A stretch of 64,000 bases of DNA. Source: Acanthococcus lagerstroemiae (Eukaryota; Arthropoda; Insecta; Hemiptera; Eriococcidae). Positions 45,183 to 56,733 of the stretch are shown piece by piece. The notes beneath the pieces are model-generated. The model was not told the origin of the DNA. It did not search any database and saw only the letters and a program-made list of their open reading frames with translations. Every line of letters begins with the position of its first letter. The stretch's first letter is position 1. Location: contig CM063113.1 of the NCBI GenBank assembly GCA_031841125.1, positions 18,001,312-18,065,311 of the forward strand. Reading direction: 5' to 3'. A program made the translations under genes and the position numbers.

Positions 45183-45292
45183 CCTGAGTATGCTAAGTCG
45201 CGATTTTCATCGTTTCAATCGCCGTGCAATATCGATCTCCGTCGCGGGCAGCCTCGATCATCGCCGCGACGCGTTTGCTCGTCGACGGGAAA
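45183..45292 (+). repeat. Dispersed repeat D, copy 1
   Basis: This aligns with 58,891-58,993 in the same orientation. Shared words are CCTGA-TA-GCTAAGT, CGCGGGCAGCCTCGATC, CGCGACGCGTTTG and TCGTC-ACGG. It is GC-rich against its flanks and ends about 60 bp before a MITE. The family is unknown. Confidence 0.65.
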
Positions 45293-45354
45293 CTTAAGGA
45301 TAAAGATGGTGGCTTAGCATGCTCTAGTTTCTAGTGCTCTAATAGCATAAGTAA

Positions 45355-45607
45355 TGGTGGATTTACATTCGAGTCGGCGACAGGTCGCGAACAAACTTTT
45401 AAATGTCGGCGACAACTCCGGATTTACGTTCCTTTTCTAACTTTGTCGCAAACCTATCACAGACATGTCGCGGACAACTTTTCCCCGAACCGACAAGCGC
45501 CGGTTTGAGGAGGATGTCGCCGGCATGTGTAGCTGTATTGTGTTGTCAAAACAGCATCCGACAAAACATGTTGGCCTGAAGTCGCCGACTCGAATGTAAA
45601 TCCACCA
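45355..45607. mobile_element. MITE, 253 bp, 27-bp perfect terminal inverted repeat
   Basis: The left end TGGTGGATTTACATTCGAGT continues CGGCGAC and is an exact inverted match to the right end (45,581-45,607). Direct TAA lies on both sides (45,352-45,354 and 45,608-45,610), which fits PIF/Harbinger-type targets. Counting the AT base pair at each end as element instead gives AAGTA as a 5-bp duplication. GTCGGCGAC or GTCGCCG words recur inside. There is no frame for a transposase. Confidence 0.88.
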
Positions 45608-46140
45608 TAAGTAGGGTGCTTGTTTGTTTCTTATCTCGAAAGGAGTAATAGTTGTACAATGAAGTTGATGTGGATAAGTTGCCCATCTAGAACGTCAAAC
45701 TTTTCTAATTTCATCTGTATTCCGCTGTTCTCGGCAGTGCTCCAAAAACTGAGAATATTAAGGCGGCCATTTCTTCTTGTTTTCTTACCCCACTCCCTCT
45801 TACCTAATACTTAGGTTATAAGTAATAAAGAATATTCAACAAGTTTATAGAGCAGAAGCATCAAAATTTAGATAAGGGGGCGACTACCTACTAAAAACAA
45901 ATTTTTTAATTTCTTTTATAAAAGGATTTTATATTTGGTGATTTGGTCAAACTGAAGGTCCATTTTAATTTATAACATTCATCTTCATATTTTGACACTG
46001 ATCATGGAGAGGAGCATAGAAAAAGGAAATGAAAACTGATTACCAAAATAGCAACAGAAAAAAATCGAAAAGTAACTGATTTTAGATCTGTATTTGAACG
46101 ATTCGAATCATTTTTTCTCCATTGTTGTCTTTGTTAATAA

Positions 46141-46745
46141 TTGAGGACCTGACTTCCAAAACACGCTTAGTCCAAAAAATCGAAAATCGAGCTTTTAGCG
46201 CAATCTGGTGGAGGAAGTCGAAAGGCACCTTCCAGAGTTGATTGTACGATTTTATCACGACTTCCAGCTAAAGCTTTCTTTCGTTCTTTTTCATAATACT
46301 GACTTACTTGTTTTTCCAAATTTTATGAATATAAGACTCTTACGATTGTAGGTTATATGCTTGCTTTTTCCTGTTTGGGGAGGGGGTCCAAAGATATCTG
46401 AAGGGCGGAGGGAGGGGGCGTTGTTCACGTGTGTCTTGTTCACCGGAATGGTCGTCTCTAAGCTGTATCTTCCGATTTCCCACAGTTTCTAGGTCAAGAT
46501 GTACGAATGTCGACCTTTCACAAGTATGACATGGTTGCAAAAACGAGCTAAATCCACGACTTCCCCCCATTTTGCACTCCCGTAGCTCGAATACTGTTCG
46601 CACGCCAACCTTCATACTTGGGTGGTATTAGCATTGACCCCTCCTCTTCCCATCCACGCAACTGAATCAGTGTTACCATTTTTTTTTTCGATTTCCCAGC
46701 ATTTCGTTTTTTGAGCTAAGCGCGTTTTGGAAGTCAGTTCCTCAA
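46141..46745 (-). mobile_element. Family E TIR element, copy 2 (605 bp, both ends intact)
   Basis: The left end TTGAGGACCTGACTTCCAAA and the right end in reverse complement TTGAGGAACTGACTTCCAAA match over about 45 bp. Both then run on with CGCTTAG-CCAAAAAA and CGAAA. The interior is the reverse complement of 9,216-9,813. Short frames on the minus strand echo the peptide of copy 1 (RKIQLRDDHSGE), but the longer frame is broken here. This is consistent with DNA-level rather than protein-level conservation. Confidence 0.88.
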
Positions 46746-46784
46746 TTGTGGATTTAGAAAGTTTGGTATAAATATTGAATCGGC

Positions 46785-47480
46785 CAAGCAAACAAATAAA
46801 GAAAGTAGGTCTTGATTCTAAATGTTCGTTGACAAGTTCTAATATTTTACTTTTCCTCTTTACTTTGGTGGATGGGTACATAATCATACCCCTCCTCATT
46901 TACACCATTAATGAAGCAAAATAGAAATTTACATCTTGAAATTTCAGTCAACTAGCAACAAAAAAAAAAAGAAAAAAGAAGGCTCTCTATTCCTTTCAAT
47001 TTTTAGGCTTAAATTTGAAAAGTAAAATTTTTGGGAGCGGACAGGAGCTCAGGGGAATGTTTTTTCACTCATTTTCATCAATGATGCGAAGAGGGAGGTT
47101 ATACCATGAAGCAAAGTAACGAACGGCATAAATTGGAGATTCTCCTGGGGGAAGAGGTAGACAAAAAATTTAAAATTTTGTCCAAATTTTAATTTGGGAA
47201 ACAAGTAAAAAAATAATGAAATTGGTCTTGGATCCAAATATTTGTTGATAGACTTAAAATTTTACTTTTTTTCTCGTGGATTGGCGAGGGAGTCTATATC
47301 ACCAAGTACATCCCTTCCACTATTTAGGTCATTAATAAAGCAGTCTCCTAGTCTTAATCAACAAACAAAATAAAAATAAAGCTCTGCACTTCGATTTGTG
47401 GGCTTATATTTTTTTGAAAATTAAACTTTTTTAGGTGCAAATCATCAGCTCCAGGGGTACCCCTTTACTCTTCCCCTCGA
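46785..47480. repeat. Diverged tandem duplication, period about 417 bp
   Basis: GAAAGTAGGTCTTGATTC at 46,801 corresponds to GAAATTGGTCTTGGATCC at 47,218. The later landmarks are ATTTTACTTTT, an ATTAATGAAGCA or ATTAATAAAGCA box, a GGCTTA-ATTT-GAAAA stretch and CAGGAGCTCAGGGG or CATCAGCTCCAGGGG. The second unit is shorter. The first unit begins right after family E copy 2. Confidence 0.7.
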
Positions 47481-47509
47481 ATGCTGCCGGCTTGATTCAG
47501 CCTCTGGTA

Positions 47510-47995
47510 AGACTCATTACGACTCATTAAACAGTCTAAATACTTTTCCGTTTTTAGTACGATTCCTTCTGATTTTCTTAGGTCTTAGTTTTGTTGTTTT
47601 GTTAACGCATTCAGTCTCGGTTAAGACTGATTATGCATTCAGACTATTTCAGCACTCATAAGACTGATTCACACTCTTGATTGCCAGTTTAGAGGGGAAG
47701 AATTTGGGGATAATCCGCTTTCCTGTAACTGTTCGAAATTGAATTTTCTATAAACAAAATTTTCGAAAATATTTGAAAAGTTTTTACTCAGTTTACTCGT
47801 GCATAAGAAGTTTTAAGTTTTTTTTTCTTTTCTAAGGTTTACAACCCCCCCCCCCATCCACAGTAGAAAATTTTTGGTATCGGGCCTAACATTCACTGAG
47901 ACACTGCGTTAGGACTTGTCGAGGTTCTGAAAAGGCTTATATTAATTTATGGGTAGACTCTGTTAGAACTAATTCTATCTTTGTTAAGATTGGCT
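47510..47995. repeat. Degenerate GACTCATT/GACTGATT-type simple DNA with a C run
   Basis: AAGACTCATTACGACTCATT, TTAAGACTGATTATGCATTC, ATTCAGACTATTTCAG and CATAAGACTGATTC recur. A C run lies at 47,844-47,857. The block resembles the reverse complement of that at 37,200-37,700. Confidence 0.5.
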
Positions 47996-50900
47996 TAAGG
48001 CTCTGATAACATTCTGATATTGGAAGCTACAGAGATCATGGCCTTGTGAAACGTGTTTAATTTTTGGGTGCCTACAAAGGCCAGATCTTCAGTAAAGAAG
48101 AAGAAACAGACGTCTATGTGAGGTATTTTCCCTTTAATCGTGATGGAATTGAGTCGAAGCGAGTTGGAGACATTTTTGGTTTTCGATTCTGGATCTTGGC
48201 TTCCTGGTCCTTCTGTGAAAGCAGGCAAAGAGATATATTTTCTTTTCAGTTCTGTATTTGCTTGCCATTCGAACTATGATTTGGTTTAGTATTTAGAACT
48301 GATATGACACTCTTAGAGGGAGTAGTAACTCCCACCATCCTTTCTTTTACTCCTCCGCTGCAACTGCCATTGACGTAAATTAAAAATGCGTATAAGTTCC
48401 ATTAAACTATAAAAGAGTTTCACCCGGCGAAGAAAGAGAGCTTTTAATAATAAATGTTTCTTCTCCTTATACACTTTAAATAAATAAATGTGGTTCTCAT
48501 TTCCCACCAACGCAAACTAAACTCCAGTTAAAATGTTGCTTTTTCTCTTTGCATAAGAGGCAAGCTGGTCGTTAGAAAGGAAAGAAGAACTTCCGCTCTC
48601 ACAAAAATCTGAAAATTCTTTCGTGAAGTTCTTTGCGAAATTTTGGCACGCGGAAATGGTTATCACGGTTCGCATCCTCATTAACTAATCAAATAGCAGT
48701 GGAGAAAGAGGGTGCTGGGTTGCAAAGTAGGTTTCAGGTGGTCTCCATAGTCCCTTTTTATCTTTCCCGATAATGGCTGTATGTTTCGATGAACGGAATT
48801 TGCTGAACGGCATCTTCAGTTACCAAACAGTCGAGATGGCACTACAAAAGAAAGTGTAAAAGGTTCAGAGACAATACACGAGCTTTCATTTTTTCAAAAT
48901 AGATGTATATCATTAAAGAATGGCGCAAGTAGCGATTAATTAATGTCTGTAACGCGGTCTTCTGTTTCTGACACCGTACAATAAAACACAAAAGGCGGCA
49001 AACATCCCAGCTTCTATGAAATTGCTGACATAGACGTTGAATCTAGTGGCATTCTCATAGTGCGGTGTTTGTTTCACCCTGAAACCCTTCTTCTTTGGTT
49101 GAGTGGGGTATCTGTGATCTTTCGCCAGTTTTTCTCGGTTTCAAAGATCTTCTGTTTTTCATACTTTACATAGCCTTAGGCTGATTCTGCAGATTGGGAA
49201 ACCAACCACTCGCCCTCTACATTTTCATTAATCTTGTTCAACATCGTTTGTCGAGCTTACACGCATTTTTTCCACCTCGATTCAGCTCTGTGTCGATAAA
49301 AAAAAAAGTCATTACCTCGCGGCGTTTACGTTTATTCCCGCATTGCGTATCTCCTGTATACCTAATTTTTCTTTTCTCATCCGCCTCCGTAAATAACGAT
49401 ATCTTCCTCGGGGTAGTGGATGAGTCAAGCCGACGATGGATTATTTCCGAAATATAAGAAGGGGAAGAAAGTGGAGAAAGAAAATCTCGAAAAATCGGAA
49501 CGTGAAAATTACTTTCTCGGCGCTGATGTTGCAAACGAGGTTGAAACAATAAAAAAAAATCGTACGCGAAATTCTTTTCTAATACACGAGCACTGCGAAG
49601 AAATTAATTTCAGAATAATTAAAAGAAAGAGAAAAAAAACACATTGAAAGTGCACAATGGGTATTGGCGGAGATTTATGATTGGAAAGTGCAAGAACGTA
49701 ATCAAGACTGCTTGACATCTGTGCTCTTTCGCTCCATCCCTATTTTGGCACACGATCTATATAATAAATGCGACACGAATTGAAACTTGGCGCTATCGCT
49801 AATTAAAATGGAATTAATTCTCTCTGCGAATGTGTTGAGAAGCTGAAACTGTGAACTTTATATCGCAAATACGATTAAGTTAAGTACTTCGTGATTTTGG
49901 AAACGAGAACGCATGATAATGCTAATTAACGAGAGCAGTACTATATATTTATGTTTTCCAAAAAGAGCAACAGACGAAGACTGTGCTACGAAAATAGAGT
50001 CGCGTTAAAGAGACAAACTCGGATGTTGGAACTTGATTTACACTTTAAGTCGTTGCTATATTGTTCGCTGTTTATTCGTACTTTCATAGTGGTTGTTGGA
50101 ATGACTTGAGAAAATTAGTAGTAGTGAGGTGACTCGTGAGCAGTTCTGTAGTAATGAGAGGATATGGGACCGCTTGCCCCAATCTTCTTGTACAGTTGGC
50201 GAGTTGGCCTTTTCAAGTGCTAAGTTGGCAACTCAAATCAATTCTAGAGGGGTACTGGAATAGTATGAAAATTCCCTATATAATGATACCCTAAAACGCG
50301 ACCTCTTCTACTCAGAGTGGAGCGCCACTGGGAATGACCGAAAAAGTAGGCTTTTTTCATTTTTTCATTTTATTCAAATCAGTGGAAAATTATGCGAAAT
50401 ACGGGGAACTTTTAGAGGGTCTCGGGGTGAACCCTCTAAAAATTAGTTTTCTAGAGATACTCTGTGAATTTCTTTTCTCCTCTTTGTAGACACATTTAAA
50501 AATCAAATTCTGTGATTCTGAAGTGTAATCCCCTATCTGTCTTTCCCAGCAATGTCATCTCCACCTCTTTGCTTTTATTATAAGGCATATGCATCAAGTC
50601 CTGTATCTTTGTTCTTAACTCATTTTTTTGAGAGTGGTAGTACGATGTTTGTTAAGTGATGAAAACTTGAAAATAAATATAGTGTCTCTAATACAATAGG
50701 AACCACAATATGGAGCTACCAAAAAAGTAGGCTTCCCGTTCTGTCCGCGTTCAGTGTTTTTGAGTGCATGTACCCTAATTCAAGAGAGTGATGACGAGTA
50801 GGATGCTGTCACAGAATGTGCCTCATGTGACAACTTCTCTACTTCGTCACTCTAATGGGTCGAGGGGGTAAATCCGCGAATACATGATTTCAAATTACTA

Positions 50901-51600
50901 TAAGGTTCCTCTTTTAATAGTAAGGTAACGAATTCCTACATTTGTAGCTACATTCAACCAAAAATCTATTTTGTTATCTTTTTTCTCCGCCGTAAGAAGG
51001 TGGTAAATACAACTGTACAAGAAGATATATAATCGAAATTCAGCTGAGATCTCCTTACCCCTTGTATCTGTAACAGGGTGGTAAAATTAACTGTACAGAC
51101 ATGCATTCAACTAAAATTCTACTTTTGGGTGATGAAAGAACGAACAGTGGTAAATGGCATCAAAGTCGATGGTACGATAGAATTTACCCCTGGATTCAGG
51201 CCTAAAGGGGGGGGGGGCAAGTAGGTATTTTGTCCCCGGGCCCAGGAAAGCTGGGGGTCCGGCAGAGAGGAAGAAATCTCGGAAAAAATAAGAAATACGA
51301 TGATGGAGATACAATTTCTATTTAACGTCTCTGAGAAAATTTCCCTCGCTAAAATTTGTTATGAGGGGAGGGGCCTCTTTTATTTCTAGCCCCAGGCCTG
51401 GACGAGGCTCTGTACAGGCCTACCTGAATTACCACTTTCAGTTCTATTGAATGTAAGTTGGTAAAATCTCCGCGGCGTTTCAAAATGAGTAGAATTTTCC
51501 TATTAGGGTAAATTCATAAAGTATTCCGGCAAATCGTACTTTCTTGGTAGTCTCCACTATAGTAGTTCCCATTATGTTAGGAGCATCATATTAGGAAGAC
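47996..51600. other. Single-copy noncoding sequence, CpG-bearing at 48,550-50,060
   Basis: I see no gene. Frames at 49,194-49,718 overlap on both strands. AATTAATT-type words are common (48,934, 49,603, 49,800), as in many noncoding AT-rich regions. Bases 51,205-51,215 are a G run with CAGGCCT nearby and a matching CCCCAGGCCTGG at 51,391-51,402, but I cannot fix an element there. Confidence 0.4.
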
Positions 51601-51607
51601 TGTATTT

Positions 51608-51935
51608 CCAAACCCAGTTAGGTCCATTTTTGACCAAAATTGCGAAACTAGCGTTCCTAGGTATTATGGAAGTGTCTCTATCGACGACTGCAAGAATCAA
51701 GATCTATTTCGTTCCTGTTTACATGTTCTAAGCATTTGAACATAGTTCGATCTTTCAAAACCAGCTAAGTCCAGTAATAATAGGTAGCATGAAACGAAGT
51801 AGAGGAAGCACGTAGTAAGAGTACTTGTGTTCGTTTTTCACAGTGTGATAATATGTACAAGTTCATTTTCCAATGTTGTTTCTTTCCTGTAGTACAATAA
51901 CAAGTTTGAAGTCAGGCAAAACCAGCTAAGTCCAT
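51608..51935 (+). repeat. Three spaced copies of an AACCAGCTAAGTCC box
   Basis: AACCCAGTTAGGTCC (51,611-51,625), AAACCAGCTAAGTCC (51,758-51,772) and AAACCAGCTAAGTCC (51,919-51,933) are about 147 and 161 bp apart. Weakly similar DNA between them suggests an old tandem array. Confidence 0.5.
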
Positions 51936-52939
51936 CGTTTTCCCCCCTAACGTGATTCCAGGAGGGTGGAAATGGTATCTTTCCCATTCTCAATGACTGT
52001 ATCTTGACTGTGAGCGTCCGCTTTTGCCAACCCTACCGATTCGCATGCACCAACTACCGGTGGAAAATTGTTTCCCACGTTTTCTTTAATTTTCTCGAAA
52101 CTGCAAAAATTGACTTAACTAATTTTGGGAAAACGGTCTTCTTTGGTTTTATTTTAGGGGGTTGTAAACAGAATCTTTTCAGTAAGATTAATGTTTCTCT
52201 TATCTTGTATAATTTTCCATTTACATAGTAAGAAAAAAAAAATGAAAATGAATTTTATATGCCCCTTGTCACGCCCCCCTCTGAATCAAAGGCATCTTGT
52301 TTGATATCATCTTGCAGATAATTTTAAATAACGTATTTTCGATCCGATGTTCAATTCCAATATCTCTCATACTTTTTGAGTTATTTGTACGAAACCGACG
52401 AAGGAGGCACATTTACTGTCCCGATAGAAAACGCGCACGTGTTGGGGATAATTTTTATGAGAGTCATTCAGTGAGCCAGTCCGCACAATAATCCGCAAAG
52501 AAACCTCTGATGGTAATTTTTTCCAGTTCAAATGCTAATTTAACTGAACTATGAAGCCCTGTTGGAAGTTTCCACTTTTTCAATGCTTATAGGTCTGCAG
52601 GTCGTGGTTCTTGCTATTACATATTGCGAGATCTTGTAATTATCTGCCCAGCTCTTGCATAAACGTTACATACAACTTGGGAGCATCACGCTACATCATG
52701 TAGAATGCGAAACCCTTGCAGATAAAGTGCAAAACTTTCACTGATATAATTTTCTTACTTGATTACCCTGTATGACATCACATCATTCTACCTGATTACC
52801 CTATTTCTCATTTGATTTGCCTACTTGATTTCCCTATATTAATGTATTATATATTCTGAATACATGTAGGGTGTGCCAAGTTCACTCACACTCCACCATA
52901 AACACTATTATATATAAATATATTGTTAATTTTCTCACG
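51936..52939. other. No recognisable gene
   Basis: This is AT-rich single-copy DNA. The phrase TTGATTACCC or CTGATTACCCTAT recurs at about 52,759-52,835 as a small local repeat. No domain is seen in any frame. Confidence 0.4.
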
Positions 52940-53130
52940 GGATGAGGTTCCCTACTGACCGAGGTTCGCGCTCCCCAGGAGCACTAGCCTGGAATTTAGG
53001 TCCCCCACAGCCGGACGCGCTTCCTCGCTTCCTCTTCACTCATCTCTCACCTCCTCGTCTTGGTACGCGTGGCGACGCAGACAGGTGGTGACGGCGGGGG
53101 AGCTCTGCCGGGGGGTCCCCCATGCTCGAG
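52940..53130. other. GC-rich island of unknown nature
   Basis: About 190 bp rich in C on the plus strand (CCCCAGGAGCACTAGCCTGG, CCGGACGCGCTTCCTCGC, a GGCGACGCAG stretch and GGGGGGTCCCCC) stand out from AT-rich flanks. I see no partner in the window and no coding pattern. It could be a fragment of a transposon or of a distant structured RNA gene, but I cannot identify it. Confidence 0.35.
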
Positions 53131-55513
53131 TTTTCAAAAACTTAAGTTTGTGACCTAACGGATAGATACAAAGTTCACGAGAGAAAAATATCTGTTTATG
53201 CCAAAGTCTAAATACCCTTTAGCTCCTCCTTATCGCGCCGAACTATCATAATTAAGAAGTTTGTCTCAAACGGGTATTCCAGAGCACGCTCTTATGATGA
53301 CAATAAGTCGTTCATTTTTCTCCGCCTATTTTAACCGTCCATTGTTGCGGCGCCCGCAGTCGCGAAGCTCTGCATTTAATCATCACGCTGAGGAAGCGGT
53401 AATGAAAGGCAATCAGCATACCGAACAATTAAACGGTGACAAGAGTGGATTTGACATTACGGAAACAATGCCCAGTGGCATTCCAAATGATACGGCAACG
53501 CAGTCCGGCTTTTAATAATGTCTGATTTAAAGGCCGGAATTTTCGACGGCACTGCGATCGATTAATTTGTAACATGTCTTCGCAGTATGCGGAAATTCGC
53601 CAATCCATTTTCAAAAAAGTGAACTTCGCCAGCAGGTACATGAAAACTTTTCTGTTTGAGGTTTTTCGATTACTGCATGAATCTGTTCGGTGAGGAAGGG
53701 GCGACATTTCCTGTATGCCATACAGTTTTGTGATAACACGAACGCAGATCTCTGAATTCAGAGATTGGAAACTCGCAAGGGAGTCAGTTCTCTCCTGATG
53801 GACCCACCTTTGAGGAATTTCACTTTTTACAACCTCGATAAAATGCCGTACTTGGAAAACTGTCAAACTTTATGTGTAGTGTAGCCATAGGAGCAAAGGT
53901 AGTCCTGAAATTTCCACGTGTTGAATGCGACCTGGCCGCGGTTACTGAACTTACAAGTATTCGAAATAAATTACAGGTTATTGTACGCCAATTATGTGAA
54001 AGCCTGCTAAAAATCCGACAATTTTACGATTCAAAAAGAAGTCCACAATGATTAAAAAAAAAAAAAAAAAAAGAACAATGCGAGAAAGCGAAGTTGAAAT
54101 CGGCCAACAGAAAATCATCACAGACACATTAAATCGTAAAATGTAGACATTCATGAATTGAAGATCTCATTTTCGAGCGAAGATTTTGGAACGCATTACT
54201 TACTCATTCAATGAAATCGAGAGTAAATTTTGAAGTCCGGCGATTATGTATCATAAATTGCGTGTAGAGCTGAAGTGTAGGCATTCGAGCGAGTCGAAAA
54301 TCTGGGGAATCCAGGAATTTTATGGACAGTATTTGTACAGCTTCGTAACTTATGTCGAAATGTCATGATATTACAGCAGATGAACCGCTGAATTAGTCAT
54401 AGAAAATGCAGTCATAAACCGCTCCTACGTTATCGTAAAAACCGACGCGACGTTAGTAATTTCTAGTCTCGACCATCAGGCTCTGTACTCGATATAGCCC
54501 AGACTAAATGGAACCAACACCGACAGAACTACCCACACATAGTATTGAGCATCAACCCATCGACTCGTTGACTCTACTGTAAACCGAAATCGTGCATAGC
54601 CCTCTCCATATCGACAGCTATTTTTTGTAAATAGGTAGAGCCTTTATATTTAAGAATTCAAATTCATCCAATAAATTTCATCTACAGCTCTGTGTATCTG
54701 ATACTATTTTAGAGATAGCATTTCGGAAAGCATAGATGGGAGAATTGATAATTTAGCTAAACAGTTTTTTTTAGGTCAGTTGACGTCGTAGAAATCGTTG
54801 GTGTATAGTTTTGAATACAGAAATTCTTCTGATTATACGTCTCTTATAGTGAAGAACGCCTTCTTAACAGTGCGAGTAATGAGTAAAGTGACCTTGCACA
54901 CCAGATTCACTGTCAAGGAGAAAAGAAAAATCGACGTTGGAAGATATTAGTTATACAACTGATTATCGACGTTGTAGTTAAAGTGAGAAAGCAAAACATT
55001 TTTCTACCACTTCCAGACTTTTCTTGTATTCTGCTGGAGCCGAATTTAGATGCGCCCGCAATAGACAATCATTGAAAATCGCTTCCCTCTTTCAAATTAT
55101 TCGAAGCACTTGTACCTTAAATATTTCCGCGAAAAATTCGGACTATTTTTTGGTTTTTGTTTTCTTTCCTCCTCGCTGTTTGATTTCTTTTCTTTTCTTC
55201 ATTTTACAGGCTATCACTCCTTTCCAGCTCATTTTTAGGCATACTCAGATCATCTTCGGATCAAGAAAGGACCCGGGTCTAACATTTATAATTTGATCCT
55301 TGTTGCAGTGGGACTCATTTTTTCCTTCACAATGTGTGATCTGTGATTTGACTACATTTTTTAATAATCTGGCTCATTAATTCTCAGATCCTTTTAAAAA
55401 CGTATTAAATAATTATTTCATTAATTTTTGAAATGTTTTTGTAAAATTTTCAACAAATAAAAAAAAAGAAAATGAGTAAAGAAGATTTGGAAAATGATTG
55501 ACGACATTATTTT
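53131..55513. other. Single-copy CpG-bearing sequence
   Basis: Bases 53,230-54,500 carry frequent CpG. Frames at 53,261-53,515 (plus, 84 codons) and 53,429-53,866 (minus, 145 codons) overlap and show no domain. A poly-A run lies at 54,054-54,072. Confidence 0.4.
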
Positions 55514-55521
55514 CTCTGGAT

Positions 55522-55694
55522 CAGTAGAGTATCTAGGATGAAATCATAGGGGAGGGGGTTGACTTTTGATTTTGAGGATATTCCTTAAAAAAAAAAAAAA
55601 AAGTGTTAAATGAGCATTTTTTGATATTTTTCTAGAATTTTCTTTTGGCCATGGGGAGGGTTTGAACCCGACCCTCCCCCTAAATACGCCACTG
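55522..55694. mobile_element. hAT-type MITE, 173 bp, with 8-bp target duplication
   Basis: The left end CAGTAGAGTATCTAGG and the right end in reverse complement CAGTGGCGTATTTAGG match at 13 of 16. The flanks are identical 8-mers CTCTGGAT (55,514-55,521 and 55,695-55,702). The ends, target size and length fit a nonautonomous hAT element. G-rich subterminal DNA (GGGGAGGGGG and its complement) follows both ends. There is no transposase frame. Confidence 0.88.
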
Positions 55695-55839
55695 CTCTGG
55701 ATAATTCGTGATCCCATATCCCGAATTATTTTTTCATCAACGATCCATGTAGATATTTTTTGATAATGATCCGCCATCATCTCTAATCTGAATTATTTTT
55801 CGATTATTTGCCCAACCTTGTTCCGAGGGTTTCAACCGA

Positions 55840-56275
55840 TTGCTTCAAGTGTAGATGAAAACAAAACAACTGTAAACGGCCATAAACGGCCGAAACTACA
55901 AATTCTGACCAAGCACAACCAACAAGAATCAATAACAATCTGTCTGGAACATGATCAAACGTGATGAAGTTGGACCAATAACTTCCTGAAACGACCGCAA
56001 GTGCAATAAAAAAAAAAGACTGAAAAAAAGGTGAAAATGTAATGCGACCGAACACAGCCAAATTTGGTCAAAGAAAACTGAAAATGACTAAAACCAGTGA
56101 ACAGTCCAAACCTGCCAGTAGCCATAGAAACTAAGAACAACCGAAAATAGGAAAATAACATAAATACTGAAAAACAGTTTAACCCTGGTAAATAGCCTGA
56201 GACTGAAAAACAACCCAAGACTGACAAATGGTCCTAAACTAAGAAACAGTCCTAATATGACAACCCTTGAAACAA
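55840..56275. repeat. Degenerate ACTGAAAAAC/CGAAAAT-type simple DNA
   Basis: AACGGCCATAAACGGCCGAAAC, AAACTGAAAATGACTAAAAC, AACCGAAAATAGG, GACTGAAAAACA, GACTGACAAATGGTCC and AAGAAACAGTCC recur loosely over about 430 bp. The strand is A/C-rich, so minus frames rich in F, L and S arise by composition. Confidence 0.55.
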
Positions 56276-56733
56276 ATGTCGATAGGCAAAATTCGTCGCT
56301 CTTTTAACACACCGTTGTGGTCAAATTTGATTTAGAATTCGATGCAAAAATCAATTATCTCTTCAACATCGAATTTTAGATTGAATGTAGCATAGGCTTT
56401 CATAGAGAATTCTATACAATTGTCAATGTTGATATGGTATCGAACTTTACATCGAATTCGATTGTGATGTTGTGTCGGTAAAATGAAGAATTTTGAATGA
56501 AGAAAATTTGATTGCACGTTGAAATAAAGTAAATGAAGAATAGGAAGATTATGATAAGATCGAGTGTATGAACGATAGGAAATGGGCCAATTAACGTTGT
56601 ACATTACACGATTTTCTACAATTAAATAACAATAACTTGAAATAAGTTCAGTGACTGAAAAATATATTACACTTTTTTTTTCCAGGTTCCCTCTTTCATG
56701 GGTCTTTTTGAAGTCTTTCTCAATTTTTTTTTT

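Noticed and set aside
51190..51410. A further MITE with AGGCCT ends
   Set aside because: The inverted match is only about 8-10 bases and no target duplication fits.
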